Notes: generated by a model from the sequence alone, not told the origin. DNA of 64,000 nucleotides from Cytophagaceae bacterium (GCA_002710685.1 PALD01000075.1:33146-97145); one strand, 5' to 3'. Counted from the stretch's first letter, positions 8,891 through 18,972 are shown. Numbers and translations are program-made.

Positions 8891-9949
8891 ATGAAAAACC
8901 ATTGTTTCCTGCTTGCCCTTTTTGCAAGCACATTGCTCTTTGCACAAGAAGACCTCCCCCTGCGTGGCCTGGCAGTCGCGGCACCAGATAAAGCTAGCGT
9001 TTCACGGTTTGTAAAGTTTATCAATGAAGAGCTGGGGCCTAGAAACATCAATACGCTGGTGCTTCGGGTGGATTATGATTTTAAGTATACATCCCATCCC
9101 GAATTGGCAAATGAAGATGGACTTACACAACAGGATGTGTATAAGATTGTTGAGGCTTGCGCCAAGAACAATATCGAGATTATCCCCCAAATCAATCTTT
9201 TTGGCCATCAATCCTGGCACGGTTCACTGGGCAAATTACTTACCGTCTATCCACAATTTGATGAAACACCAGATGTAGAACTGCCCCAAGACTATGAGTG
9301 GCCCAATGCAGATGGCCTGTATTGTAAAAGTTACTGTCCATTACATCCTGAGGTCCATGATGTCGTTTTTGACCTTATTGATGAGATAACAACGGCCTTC
9401 AAGGCAGACGCTTTTCATGCCGGGATGGATGAGGTGTTTTACATCGGGATGCCACAGTGCCCGCGCTGTAGCGGCAGGGACAAGGCCGAACTTTTTGCCG
9501 GAGAGGTCACTAAAATCAGGAATCACCTGGCACAAGATGGTAAACGGCTTTGGATTTGGGGCGACCGTCTCATTGATGGTAAGACCACGGGAATCGGTCT
9601 TTGGGAAGCCAGTATGAACAATACTTACAAGGCGATAAACCTTATCCCAAAAGACGTCATGATTTGCGATTGGCATTACGAGAGGCCAGACCCCACAGCG
9701 GTCTATTTTGCCATGAACGGCCTGGATGTCGCGACCTGCTCCTGGCGAAATCCGGATGTTGCCGTGCAGCAACAGCAGATGCTCAAGGATTTAAGAGAAG
9801 GTGCCACAACGGCAATGAAAGAACATTACCGTGGGATGCTGCACACCTCATGGACAAGCACTGCAAATTTCCTGGAGATGTTTTATGAGCAAAAGCCCAA
9901 GGAGGATAACGATGCGACCACCTTTAAAGCGTTGTTCAAGAAAAACTAG
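8891..9949 (+). CDS. Exported glycoside hydrolase family 20-like protein
   Basis: The start at 8891 is chosen because it gives a clean signal peptide (MKNHCFLLALFASTLLFAQ); the longer frame from 8738 would run through the preceding terminator. The 352-residue product resembles the catalytic barrel of beta-N-acetylhexosaminidases. EIIPQINLFGHQSWHG is like the GH20 barrel strand, and FHAGMDEVF corresponds to the HxGGDE motif with the catalytic Asp-Glu pair. A Cys cluster CPRCSG follows. The usual N-terminal GH20 domain is missing, so it is a single-domain form and its true sugar substrate is open. It is convergent with the GH43-like gene. Confidence 0.75.
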   Translation: MKNHCFLLALFASTLLFAQEDLPLRGLAVAAPDKASVSRFVKFINEELGPRNINTLVLRVDYDFKYTSHPELANEDGLTQQDVYKIVEACAKNNIEIIPQINLFGHQSWHGSLGKLLTVYPQFDETPDVELPQDYEWPNADGLYCKSYCPLHPEVHDVVFDLIDEITTAFKADAFHAGMDEVFYIGMPQCPRCSGRDKAELFAGEVTKIRNHLAQDGKRLWIWGDRLIDGKTTGIGLWEASMNNTYKAINLIPKDVMICDWHYERPDPTAVYFAMNGLDVATCSWRNPDVAVQQQQMLKDLREGATTAMKEHYRGMLHTSWTSTANFLEMFYEQKPKEDNDATTFKALFKKN

Positions 9950-9951
9950 GA

Positions 9952-11022
9952 TTACTCCTGGTTGGGATAGGCCTTCAATAATTTTTCAGCTTCCGCCGAA
10001 GAAATAATGGAAACCGTACCATGCCTTGCCGCATCGGGGAAATTAGCGTCATCTTCGATTTCCCAGTTCGTTAGGTCATCAGAATAAGAAACGCCAAAAC
10101 GGTCTGTCATACAAAAGTCATAATACAACAAATAACCATCTTCAAACGGGTCCAGGATCACGCTGGGACCTTCAGTGATTACGGGCACGATCTGCCCGTT
10201 GTTTAGGTGTCCTTCAACAATTTCATAAGGACCTTCCAGCTTATCTGAAACTGCTAGTCGTATTGCGCGGCGCTCGCCCGTTTTTGCACCAAATTCTTCT
10301 TCTTTATGGAACAGATAATACTTTCCACCTTCTTTTAAAATCGTGCCATCAATCACAGAATATGGTGGGTCAAAAAGCACTTTGGCCGGTGTAAAGCTCT
10401 CCCAGTCCTTCGTGCGGGAATACCACAAGCGACTATTCATCCAGCCGGCCTCATCAAAAGACGATGACCACACGAGAACATATTCGTTGTTTTCCTCATC
10501 ATAAAACCACTCTGGAGCCCATATATTTTTGGCGAAAGCCCCGTTTTCTTTAGTTTCTTTCATAAGTGGCAAAGACCCTTCAGCCTTCCAGTGAATCAAA
10601 TCTTTAGAAGTGGCGTACAAACACGTGGGGCCAACTTCATTTTTATCAAGTTCTCCCATCCCGCCAGTAGCGAGAATGTGCCAGGTCCCGTCAGGATCGC
10701 GGCGCACATACGGGTCGCGCATCCACTGGTCCCAGATGGGTTTATTGTCATTAAGCGGCGTCCAGTTGCGGCCGTTAGTAGAAAGTGCGATATGCAAGCT
10801 CGCCTCAAGCATGGGGTCGGGCAATGGTACCTCAATGATATTACCGTCGTTATCAATCTCGATGCGGGTGGGATAACGCTGTCTAAAATACGTCAACATC
10901 ATCACCTTGTCACCGTCTTTTATGTGCAGTTCAGGATATGGTTTTTCTTTTTCCGCTTGCGCGAAAAGTACTGCAGGGGCAAGCATGAGGCCACACAGGA
11001 CGGCCGCTAGTATTTTGTGCAT
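9952..11022 (-). CDS. Exported GH43-like beta-propeller glycosidase
   Basis: The 356-residue protein has a signal peptide ending in LFAQ. Typical five-bladed propeller motifs follow: WMRDPYVRRD (the general base region), DLIHWKAEG, NIWAPEWFYD, IDGTIL, ITEGPSVI (candidate catalytic acid Glu) and ARHGTV near the end. These fit GH43-type arabinan/xylan/galactan hydrolases or related proteins. It begins 7 bp downstream of acs on the same strand. Two dispersed palindromes lie in it: one encodes AFAK before WAPEW (10526-10540) and a degenerate one lies just after the signal peptidase site. Confidence 0.8.
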   Translation of the reverse strand: MHKILAAVLCGLMLAPAVLFAQAEKEKPYPELHIKDGDKVMMLTYFRQRYPTRIEIDNDGNIIEVPLPDPMLEASLHIALSTNGRNWTPLNDNKPIWDQWMRDPYVRRDPDGTWHILATGGMGELDKNEVGPTCLYATSKDLIHWKAEGSLPLMKETKENGAFAKNIWAPEWFYDEENNEYVLVWSSSFDEAGWMNSRLWYSRTKDWESFTPAKVLFDPPYSVIDGTILKEGGKYYLFHKEEEFGAKTGERRAIRLAVSDKLEGPYEIVEGHLNNGQIVPVITEGPSVILDPFEDGYLLYYDFCMTDRFGVSYSDDLTNWEIEDDANFPDAARHGTVSIISSAEAEKLLKAYPNQE

Positions 11023-11028
11023 ATCCCT

Positions 11029-12939
11029 TTATTTTATCACATTGTCCATTACTTCCTGTACTACTTCAGGGTTTAATAATGTTGAGGTGTCGCCCAGGTT
11101 TGAGGTGTCGCCAGAAGCAATTTTGCGCAAGATCCTACGCATGATCTTCCCGCTTCGGGTCTTGGGCAGTCCAGATGTAAACTGTATTTTATCAAGCTTT
11201 GCAATGGGCCCTATTCTTTCAGAAATCAACTGATTGATTTCTTTTCTCAAGTTGTCCTTGTCACGTGTTCCGCCCGTTTCCTTAAGGATTACATAACCGT
11301 ACAGCGCATTGCCCTTTACATCGTGCGGATAGCCCACGATGGCACTTTCGGCGACAGCCGGATGCTCATTGATCGCATCTTCAATGGGCGCAGTGCCCAG
11401 GTTATGACCCGAGACGATAACCACATCATCCACACGCCCCGTGATACGGTAATAGCCCACGCTGTCCCGCAACGCTCCATCACCCGTGAAATACATGTCT
11501 TTAAACGCTGAGAAATACGTTTCTTTATACCGCTGGTGATTGCCCCATATCGTCCTTGCCATCGATGGCCAAGGGAATTTGATGCACAATCTACCGTCCA
11601 CCTGGTTGCCCTTGATCTCCTTGCCTTCTTCATCCATTAGCGCAGGCTGGATTCCCGGCATGGGCAAGGTAGCAAATGTGGGGACTGCCGGAGTGGAATA
11701 CGGTATGGGTGAAATCATGATCCCACCGGTTTCTGTTTGCCACCAGGTGTCAACAATGGGACATTTGCGCTTTCCGATGTTTTCATCATACCAGTGCCAT
11801 GCTTCCTCATTGATGGGTTCGCCCACAGTGCCCAAAACCTTAAGGGATGAAAGGTCGTGCTTCTCCACAAATTCCAGCGATTCTTTACCCAGGGCACGGA
11901 TTGCCGTGGGCGCCGTGTAAAACTGCGTGATTTTATGTTTTTCTACAATTTCCCAGAAACGACCATGGTCTGGATATGTGGGTACGCCTTCAAACATCAC
12001 GGTTGTGGCGCCATTTGCCAGCGGACCGTAAACAATATAGCTGTGACCTGTAATCCAACCAATATCTGCCGTGCACCAGTAAATATCATCCTCCCGGTAT
12101 TGAAACACGTTCTTAAACGTAAACGCCGTGTACACCATATAACCTGCACAGGTATGTACCATTCCCTTGGGTTTGCCGGTACTTCCCGAAGTATAAAGTA
12201 TAAAAAGCGGGTCTTCGGCCTTCATCATCTCAGGTTCACAGGTATCACCTGCTTTATCCAGCAGCGGCTGTAACCAGTGGTCACGGTCATCTTCCATGTG
12301 GATGTCGCTGTCAATACGTTTTGCGACCAGCACATTTTTAACACACTCGCATTTTTTTAGCGCTTCGTCCACGATGCCCTTAAGGTCAATGGTCTTGCTT
12401 CCGCGAAAGCTTCCATCAGACGTTATTACCATGGTACACTCGGCATCGTTGATACGCGTGGCGAGTGCCGTTGAAGAAAAACCTGCAAAAACCACTGAAT
12501 GGATTGCCCCAATTCTCGCACAGGCCAAAACACTGATGGCCAACTCCGGGATCATGGGGAGATAGATGCAGACGCGGTCACCTTTCTTGATGCCTTTTGC
12601 CTTGAGCACATTTGCAAACTTGCACACACGGTCATGCAAATCGTTGTACGTGATGTGTTCAGCTTTTTCTTTTGGGTCGTTGGGTTCAAAGAGAATCGCG
12701 GTCTTGTCGCCGCGGGTCCTTTGATGGCGGTCGATACAGTTTTCGGTAATGTTTAGCTCGGCACCCTGAAACCATTTTACCTCCGGTTTTGAGAAATCCC
12801 ATTCAAGTACTTTGTCCCAGCGCTTGTGCCATGTAAAATGCTCTTCGGCAATCTCTGCCCAGTAGTTTTCTGGGTCGCGTACGCTTTTTCTATATACTTG
12901 AAAATACTCTTCTAGGTTCTTGATATGGTAATTGCTCAT
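11029..12939 (-). CDS. acs: Acetyl-CoA synthetase (AMP-forming)
   Basis: The 636-residue product is a full-length acetate-CoA ligase. It makes acetyl-CoA from acetate, ATP and CoA in the cytoplasm. Seen are the adenylate-forming core motif YTSGSTGKPKG, the WWQTETGG motif, and the C-terminal LPKTRSGKIMRR, whose Lys is the conserved catalytic residue that is acetylated in characterised Acs enzymes. A palindrome (12397-12410) encodes SFRGSK within a conserved region. The GH43-like gene follows after 6 bp, so co-transcription is likely although the functional link is not obvious. Confidence 0.97.
   Translation of the reverse strand: MSNYHIKNLEEYFQVYRKSVRDPENYWAEIAEEHFTWHKRWDKVLEWDFSKPEVKWFQGAELNITENCIDRHQRTRGDKTAILFEPNDPKEKAEHITYNDLHDRVCKFANVLKAKGIKKGDRVCIYLPMIPELAISVLACARIGAIHSVVFAGFSSTALATRINDAECTMVITSDGSFRGSKTIDLKGIVDEALKKCECVKNVLVAKRIDSDIHMEDDRDHWLQPLLDKAGDTCEPEMMKAEDPLFILYTSGSTGKPKGMVHTCAGYMVYTAFTFKNVFQYREDDIYWCTADIGWITGHSYIVYGPLANGATTVMFEGVPTYPDHGRFWEIVEKHKITQFYTAPTAIRALGKESLEFVEKHDLSSLKVLGTVGEPINEEAWHWYDENIGKRKCPIVDTWWQTETGGIMISPIPYSTPAVPTFATLPMPGIQPALMDEEGKEIKGNQVDGRLCIKFPWPSMARTIWGNHQRYKETYFSAFKDMYFTGDGALRDSVGYYRITGRVDDVVIVSGHNLGTAPIEDAINEHPAVAESAIVGYPHDVKGNALYGYVILKETGGTRDKDNLRKEINQLISERIGPIAKLDKIQFTSGLPKTRSGKIMRRILRKIASGDTSNLGDTSTLLNPEVVQEVMDNVIK
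12397..12410. repeat. Dispersed palindrome inside acs
   Basis: GCTTCCGCGAAAGC is a 14-bp palindrome with one mismatch, read in frame as part of SFRGSK. Confidence 0.8.
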
Positions 12940-13025
12940 TGTGGGTATAATTTTTATGGTCAGAAGTTTAAAATTACTAAATCGTTATAGAATTTATGTG
13001 AACAATTCTTTCAGAAATCAAAGAA

Positions 13026-13055
13026 TAAAAAAACCGGCCTCTTGGGACCGGTTTT
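13026..13055 (-). terminator. Rho-independent terminator behind the lipoprotein gene at 13076
   Basis: AAACCGG (13031-13037) and CCGGTTT (13048-13054) form the stem. Read on the minus strand the stem is followed by a long T run. Confidence 0.88.
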
Positions 13056-13075
13056 AATATCATAATTAAGATGGA

Positions 13076-13594
13076 TTACAGTACGTCAACCACTACGGTT
13101 ACGTCTGCCACGACCTGTACGGTAAATTTTACCGGTTCGTCCGTCACGGTACCTTCTAATGAAATGGTAGCTGAAGCCCCGCTTTTTAGTGATGTTGACA
13201 ATGCCTGCACAAGATTGGCCTGGGCGGTAAGGTCATATTTTGTGTTGTCGCTATCAGCTGCTGAAAGGTCAAGATCTGTCATCGTGTAGGTCGCTGCGCC
13301 AAAAGATAATGTACCACTTAACAATACACCTTCAGTACCGGTTACGTTAGTGATTTCCATGGTGAGGCTATTGATCTTAACGTTCTGTATCTTGTCCAGG
13401 TTATCCTGAACATCAGAATCGTCAATAGATACGACCATGCTTTCTGAGATTGTGGTGTCGCCAGAAATATCTGCAGTGATATTTGCGGTGATGGTATCAT
13501 CCACATTGATTTCCGTGAGTTCGTCCAGTTTTTCGCACGACGTCATGGAGCCGATTAAAAAACATGTTAGTAATGCGTTTTTAAATAGTTTCAT
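13076..13594 (-). CDS. Hypothetical lipoprotein
   Basis: The 172-residue product has a signal peptide with lipobox SMTSC (Cys20). The rest is rich in Thr, Asp and Val with alternating strands and no Cys, which suggests a small all-beta domain. No known family is recognised. It is monocistronic, with its own terminator. Confidence 0.72.
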   Translation of the reverse strand: MKLFKNALLTCFLIGSMTSCEKLDELTEINVDDTITANITADISGDTTISESMVVSIDDSDVQDNLDKIQNVKINSLTMEITNVTGTEGVLLSGTLSFGAATYTMTDLDLSAADSDNTKYDLTAQANLVQALSTSLKSGASATISLEGTVTDEPVKFTVQVVADVTVVVDVL

Positions 13595-13784
13595 GGTTTG
13601 GTTTTCTTTAATGAGCGGCTAAAATAGAATTTTTTTTAACATAAACTTAGGATATCTATCTCAAACGCAGTGAAATGGGGGTTTTTACCTGCTGTTTTTT
13701 GTAAAAATGCAGGACATGATAAACATGTGGTAGGGTAAACTGCCGGTGGCTTGTTATATGTACACAACCCCCAATATTAAGATC

Positions 13785-14201
13785 ATGAAGTCCCCTGCTT
13801 ATTTATCTCTTGTATTTCTCCTGGTATCCACGCACCTCGCCCTTGCCCAGATGAAAGCTGATATGGTGATTAAGGATTTTGCCAATTACAGGCAAAAAGC
13901 CATGGCCGATGCCTCAAAAGAACAAAACATCACCTTTAAAAACGAATCTCAGGAAAATGCATTTTGGCGTAAGCAAGAACTATATGAACAGCAGTTGCAG
14001 GAAAGATCCCGGATGGCGTATGAAACCTACCTCAATGCAAAACGCGAAGCGTATGCCGCCCATATTGAATTTTGCAGTTACAAGTGCAACCATGGCCCTG
14101 CGTATTATGTCCATGCACATGGATATTATACAAGCCCCGTGCATGAGTTCCTGCCCCGGAGGTCACGCCCGGGAAGCATGCACCCCACACGGTTGAAATA
14201 A
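13785..14201 (+). CDS. Hypothetical small exported protein
   Basis: The ATG at 13785 gives a good signal peptide ending in LALAQ, so it is preferred over 13746. The mature protein of about 116 residues has a helical, charged central part (Gln/Glu/Lys-rich, probably coiled coil) and a C-terminal segment rich in His, Tyr and Cys (CSYKCNHGPAYYVHAHGYY), which might bind metal. The family is not recognised. It is convergent with the histone-deacetylase-family gene, 3 bp apart. Confidence 0.65.
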   Translation: MKSPAYLSLVFLLVSTHLALAQMKADMVIKDFANYRQKAMADASKEQNITFKNESQENAFWRKQELYEQQLQERSRMAYETYLNAKREAYAAHIEFCSYKCNHGPAYYVHAHGYYTSPVHEFLPRRSRPGSMHPTRLK

Positions 14202-14204
14202 ATT

Positions 14205-15107
14205 TTAAAAGTAGATTTCCTGCGCCAGGCGATACGTGTTTGCATGCGCTTCAACAATTACTTTAATATCTGGAGAATACCCGCCGCCCATACTGCATTG
14301 CACTGGGATTTCGCTTTCGCGAAAAAGACTCAAACAGAATCTATCGCGTTCTTTGCACCCTTCTACCGAGCATGAAAGCCGGCCGAGTTTGTCGCTTTCC
14401 AGAATATCAACGCCGCTGAGATAAAAGATAAAGTCAGGCTTTACATCCTTGATGAGTTGAGGTAAAGTTTCTTTAAGCAAACCTAAATACACTTTATCGC
14501 CGCTACCATCAGGAACGGCAATATCAAGGTCTGAAGTTTCTTTTTTAAAAGGATAATTCCCCGCACCGTGCATGGAAAACGTAAACACCTCATCGTCATC
14601 TTGAAAGATTTCTGCCGTGCCATTACCTTGATGCACGTCGAGGTCAACGATGAGGATTTTTTTGGCGAAAGCCTTATTTAAAAGATATCTCGCGCCGATG
14701 GCCTGATCGTTGAACATGCAAAACGCCTCGCCATGGTCAGCATACGCGTGGTGCGTGCCGCCAGCAATGTTGAAGGCAATGCCGTTTTCAAGCGCGTGGT
14801 GACAGCCTTTTATGGTGCCGTCTGCAATGATAAATTCGCGCTGAACCAATGCTGCACTAAGCGGAAAACCTATTTTGCGAGCCGCTCTTCTTTCTAGCGA
14901 AAGCGACTTTAAATTTTCTACATAATCTTTGTCGTGAATGGCTAGAATATGGTTTTCATCTGGCATTGTGGGCTCAAAAAAGTTTGCCTCTGTACAGGTG
15001 CCTTCATAAATGAGTTGTTTGGGTAACAGCTCATATTTAAGCATCGGGAAGCGGTGACCCTCTGGCAGTGGATGTTTGTAAATGGGGTGGTATGCGATTT
15101 TGAGCAT
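14205..15107 (-). CDS. Histone deacetylase-family (acetylpolyamine/AcuC-type) amidohydrolase
   Basis: The 300-residue product is a complete arginase-fold deacetylase domain. The tandem active-site histidines appear in GGTHHAY, and the zinc-binding and catalytic motif is DLDVHQGNGT. SMHGAGNYPF and GGGYSPD are also typical. Bacterial relatives deacetylate acetylated polyamines, acetoin-related proteins or other small amides, so the substrate is unclear. Three palindrome copies lie inside (around 14315, 14662 and 14895), encoding LFRESE, AFAKK and LSLERR. Confidence 0.9.
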   Translation of the reverse strand: MLKIAYHPIYKHPLPEGHRFPMLKYELLPKQLIYEGTCTEANFFEPTMPDENHILAIHDKDYVENLKSLSLERRAARKIGFPLSAALVQREFIIADGTIKGCHHALENGIAFNIAGGTHHAYADHGEAFCMFNDQAIGARYLLNKAFAKKILIVDLDVHQGNGTAEIFQDDDEVFTFSMHGAGNYPFKKETSDLDIAVPDGSGDKVYLGLLKETLPQLIKDVKPDFIFYLSGVDILESDKLGRLSCSVEGCKERDRFCLSLFRESEIPVQCSMGGGYSPDIKVIVEAHANTYRLAQEIYF

Positions 15108-15161
15108 AAGTTCAGTTTCACTTCAAGTTTTCGCTGCGATGAATCTATTATGAAGTGATTT

Positions 15162-17300
15162 TTATTCTTTTTTATTCAACTTCTCCAGCTTCAATTGTAT
15201 ACGCTTTCGTGGAATATCAACCTCAAGGACTTTTACCACTACCTGTTCGTGCAACGCAATATGTTCATTAACGTCGCTTACAAAACCATCGGCGAGATTG
15301 GAGATATGGATCAAACCACTTTCTTTGATGCCAATATCTACAAACGCACCAAAATTAGTCACATTGTTCACTATTCCTGGCAACAACTGCCCGGGTTTTA
15401 CATCATTAATAGTCTTGATGTTTTGATTAAAAGTAAAGGTTTTGGCTTCCGCCCGAATATCAAGACCTGGTTTTTCAAGTTCGTTGATGATATCTTCCAG
15501 CGTGGGTAACCCCACATCTTTAGAAACGTATTTTTTCAGTTCGATGCTTTTTAAAACTGAAGAATTCCCAATCAAATCTTCAATGGATTTCTTCTCGTCT
15601 TTTGCGATTTGATTTACCAAAGCATAGCGCTCAGGATGCACGGCAGAGTCGTCAAGCGGATTCTTGGCATTCTTGATGCGCAAGAAACCAGCGGCTTGTT
15701 CAAAGGCTTTTCCGCCAAGACGGGGAACATCCAGGATTTCTTTTCGCGAAGCAAAAGCACCATTTTCTTCACGATGTTTTACAACATTTTCCGCAAGTTT
15801 AGGCCCAATGCCAGAAACATAGCTCAGCAAGGAAGCACTAGCCGTATTGATGTTCACGCCCACCGCATTTACACAAGATTCCGTAACGCGGTCTAGTTCG
15901 TTTTTCAACGCAGTTTGATCTACATCATGCTGATATTGCCCCACACCGATGGACTTTGGGTCAATTTTCACCAGTTCAGCAAGCGGGTCTTGCAAGCGGC
16001 GACCTATGGACACGGCGCCACGCACGGTTACATCATAATTGGGGAATTCTTCACGGGCAATCTTTGAAGCAGAATATACCGAAGCACCTGCCTCGCTCAC
16101 CACAAAAACCTGCAAATCCTGCTTAAACGGAATCTTGCGGATAAAGCGCTCCGTTTCGCGTGAAGCGGTACCGTTGCCTATCGCGATTGCCTCGATTTTA
16201 TGCGCATTCACGAGGTAATGAATCTTATTGCCCGCACCTTTAAAATCGTTTTTTGGAGCATGCGGATAGATGGTTTCATTATGCTCAAGATTGCCGTTTG
16301 CATCCAGGCAAACCACTTTGCAGCCCGTGCGAAAACCCGGGTCGATCCCAAGAACTCTTTTTTCGCCAAGAGGCGAACCCAGCAACAACTGTTTTAGGTT
16401 TTTTGCAAATACATTTATCGCCGTGGCATCTGCTTTTTCCTTGGCGGTATTGAGGATTTCGTTGGATAGGGCAGGGAAGAGCAGGCGTTTGTAAGCATCT
16501 GCGATTGCGGTCTGTATTTCTTCCGCGCAAGCGTTATTAGAACGAATGATCTTACGATCTATTTTTTCTAAGGCGCGCTCATTGTCGATCTCCACATTCA
16601 TGCGGATGAATCCTTCACTTGCGGCACGAGAAATCGCCAGAAATCTGTGCGATGGACAGCGATTTAAAGGTTCGTCCCATTCAAAATAATCACGATATTT
16701 CTGAGCGTTTTCTTCGTCTTTTTTTGTTTTTACCACTTTCGTGGAAAGGATTGCGTAACGCTCCAGTTGGTTTCTTATGTCATTGCGAATATCCGTGCGC
16801 TCGTTGATCCACTCTGCGATAATGTGGCGGGCACCTTCCAAAGCAACTTCAATTGAAGGAACATTATTGTTTACAAAACGCTGTGCCGAACCATCAAGGT
16901 CGCGGCTGTTTTGCGCCATGATGATCTTGGCAAGTGGTTCCAGGCCGTTTTCACGTGCGGTATCTGCTTTGGTTTTACGCTTCTTTTTATAAGGAAGGTA
17001 AAAATCTTCTAACGTGGTGAGGTCTTGTGCCTGCGTGATTTTTGCCTTGAGCTCATCTGTAAGCACTTCTTGCTCTTCCAGACTTTTTAAGATGCTTTCC
17101 TTGCGTTTTGCTAACGCTTCAAATTGCTCTTTGAATTTTACGATTTCGCCAATCTGTACTTCATCAAGATTACCGGTCATCTCTTTGCGATAGCGCGAAA
17201 TGAAAGGAATCGTGGCGTCTTCGTTAAGTAATTTTATGGTGTTGTTGACCTGCTTTGGGCTCAGGTCGAGGTGTTTTAAAATAGATTCGGTAATGGTCAT
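15162..17300 (-). CDS. tex: Tex-family RNA-binding transcription accessory protein
   Basis: The 712-residue product has the Tex order of domains. An N-terminal helical part contains IPFISRYRKEMTGNLDE. A YqgF/RNaseH-like domain has VLGIDPGFRTGCKVV at about 320. A helix-hairpin-helix region with SYVSGIGPKLAENVV lies at about 490, and a C-terminal S1 RNA-binding domain with GIVNNVTNFGAFVDIG at about 635-705. Tex proteins bind nucleic acids and affect transcription. The gene is complete, with no operon partner evident. Confidence 0.95.
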   Translation of the reverse strand: MTITESILKHLDLSPKQVNNTIKLLNEDATIPFISRYRKEMTGNLDEVQIGEIVKFKEQFEALAKRKESILKSLEEQEVLTDELKAKITQAQDLTTLEDFYLPYKKKRKTKADTARENGLEPLAKIIMAQNSRDLDGSAQRFVNNNVPSIEVALEGARHIIAEWINERTDIRNDIRNQLERYAILSTKVVKTKKDEENAQKYRDYFEWDEPLNRCPSHRFLAISRAASEGFIRMNVEIDNERALEKIDRKIIRSNNACAEEIQTAIADAYKRLLFPALSNEILNTAKEKADATAINVFAKNLKQLLLGSPLGEKRVLGIDPGFRTGCKVVCLDANGNLEHNETIYPHAPKNDFKGAGNKIHYLVNAHKIEAIAIGNGTASRETERFIRKIPFKQDLQVFVVSEAGASVYSASKIAREEFPNYDVTVRGAVSIGRRLQDPLAELVKIDPKSIGVGQYQHDVDQTALKNELDRVTESCVNAVGVNINTASASLLSYVSGIGPKLAENVVKHREENGAFASRKEILDVPRLGGKAFEQAAGFLRIKNAKNPLDDSAVHPERYALVNQIAKDEKKSIEDLIGNSSVLKSIELKKYVSKDVGLPTLEDIINELEKPGLDIRAEAKTFTFNQNIKTINDVKPGQLLPGIVNNVTNFGAFVDIGIKESGLIHISNLADGFVSDVNEHIALHEQVVVKVLEVDIPRKRIQLKLEKLNKKE

Positions 17301-17344
17301 GCTTCAAATTTGCGAACTGCAAGATAGGTAGACTTTAAAAACAT

Positions 17345-17372
17345 AAAAAGGCTCATGTGTATGAGCCTTTAT
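17345..17372 (-). terminator. Rho-independent terminator behind the gene at 17395
   Basis: AAGGCTCAT and ATGAGCCTT form a perfect 9-bp stem with a 4-base loop. On the minus strand it is followed by T residues, 25 bp after the stop codon. Confidence 0.85.
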
Positions 17373-17394
17373 AAAATCTTATGTGGAGGGATTT

Positions 17395-18810
17395 TTAGAA
17401 CTTGAATATTTTAAAAGTGTCTTCTCCTTTAAAATATGCTCCCCAGTAGAAATCATTATCAATTTTAAATATGGTTTCAGCATTGATTCTTTTTTGTTCT
17501 TCTGAAAATGTTCTGATGTTATCAAAAGCATTTGCGGGAACTTCACCATCAAGGTGCGTGTATTGTTTGTCAAATAATCCTGTAATCCTAACAGATTTTG
17601 ATCTGGTATACCCATAATACGCAGCCCAAATTCCGTTCATTGCACCTACAAAAACAGCACCGGCAATCCCAATGTTACCATAAAACATAAAACCACCTTG
17701 CTGAATTTCAGTATGGCTGCCAAAGGTGATTTCATAATTGCCATTTTGGTTATAAACCGAAAGGCCTATATCTGCATTTTTAAGCTTTCTAAGAAATTTT
17801 GAGGTTTTTTCTAATTCCCTATAATTATCATAAGCGCCCCCTTCTTGAATTATAGGTGTATTCTTAAAATAAATATCTTCATTTTTTTCAAGGTCAATTG
17901 CTTTTAGAACACTTTGGGTATTTATATCTGTGATCTTGAATTTTAATTCATCAGAATTTGCAATCAATTGATATAATTTGTCCTCTGACAAAAAACTGTT
18001 TGATTTAGGAATCACATAACTTTTTGCGAGTTCAGGCTGCGGAATTGTCTTGATGGATTTCTCTTTTGTTATAAGATTGATGTTTATCAAATATGTGTTT
18101 TCATGATTCGCATCAATGGTGATATCTACATTATTTTCATCATTATAGAATTTTACTTTTTTTGAAGTATTGTCTATGGATTGTGGAACGTTTTTTTCTA
18201 TTTCGGCAGCGTCAACACTTACATTAAAGTTTTCACTTTTTGTAATCAGCCCATAAAGGTTTGATGGTTTATTACCATATTCTTTAAAGGCGGTGTCTTC
18301 AAAGGATAGTTCATAGCGTTCAGGCGGATTGTCACCTTTAAACTCATATAAATTAAGGGTAGAACTGTTTTTAACTATTGAAAAAACAAAAAATGAATTT
18401 CTTACACTCGCCGTTTTTATAAGCTTTTCGCCCTTGAGCTTAAACTCTATCTCATCGCTTTCAGTAGTGTTATTCTTAAAGTCATAGATCAGCTTACCGT
18501 AACTCCTGTCATTTTCTGTATTCATGAAGAGAATAATCTTCTCATCCATTATTTGATACCCCACAAAAGATTGAAATTTTGAAGCAAGATCAGGCGCTGA
18601 CAATTGGCCTATTTTGTTAAACGAACTGTCATAGAGAATACCATGCACTTGATCAGCATCTTCTAGAAAAATAGCTAGGTTTCCTGTTTTACTGTCCTTT
18701 ACATAAAAGGATTGGTTGATGTTTTGTACAATATTCGGGATGGTAATTATTTCTTCTTGAGCAATTATCGATGCAGGAAGAAGAAAAAGCAGGAGTAAAA
18801 GTTTTTTCAT
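17395..18810 (-). CDS. Hypothetical exported protein, AT-rich
   Basis: The ATG at 18810 gives a typical signal peptide (MKKLLLLLFLLPASIIAQ); the frame continues upstream to 18885 without one. The mature protein of about 450 residues is rich in Lys, Asn and Ile, with repeated short strands resembling a propeller of unknown type. A hydrophobic, Gly-rich segment near residue 385 (GNIGIAGAVFVGAMNG) is the only other feature. No family is recognised. Its base composition is clearly AT-richer than neighbouring housekeeping genes, and it is divergent from another AT-rich exported protein gene. Confidence 0.7.
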   Translation of the reverse strand: MKKLLLLLFLLPASIIAQEEIITIPNIVQNINQSFYVKDSKTGNLAIFLEDADQVHGILYDSSFNKIGQLSAPDLASKFQSFVGYQIMDEKIILFMNTENDRSYGKLIYDFKNNTTESDEIEFKLKGEKLIKTASVRNSFFVFSIVKNSSTLNLYEFKGDNPPERYELSFEDTAFKEYGNKPSNLYGLITKSENFNVSVDAAEIEKNVPQSIDNTSKKVKFYNDENNVDITIDANHENTYLININLITKEKSIKTIPQPELAKSYVIPKSNSFLSEDKLYQLIANSDELKFKITDINTQSVLKAIDLEKNEDIYFKNTPIIQEGGAYDNYRELEKTSKFLRKLKNADIGLSVYNQNGNYEITFGSHTEIQQGGFMFYGNIGIAGAVFVGAMNGIWAAYYGYTRSKSVRITGLFDKQYTHLDGEVPANAFDNIRTFSEEQKRINAETIFKIDNDFYWGAYFKGEDTFKIFKF

Positions 18811-18972
18811 AAGGAGGATTATAGTTTTCGCCCAATATACCATAATTATTAAAAATGTATTTAACCAAAGAATTGTTCTTTGCAATGAGATAATGAACTC
18901 AAATTACGGCAGTTGCCCTATTTCTTTTTAACGAAAGCCAAAGTAGCTTTAAGGTGTAAAAATCCCTTGATT

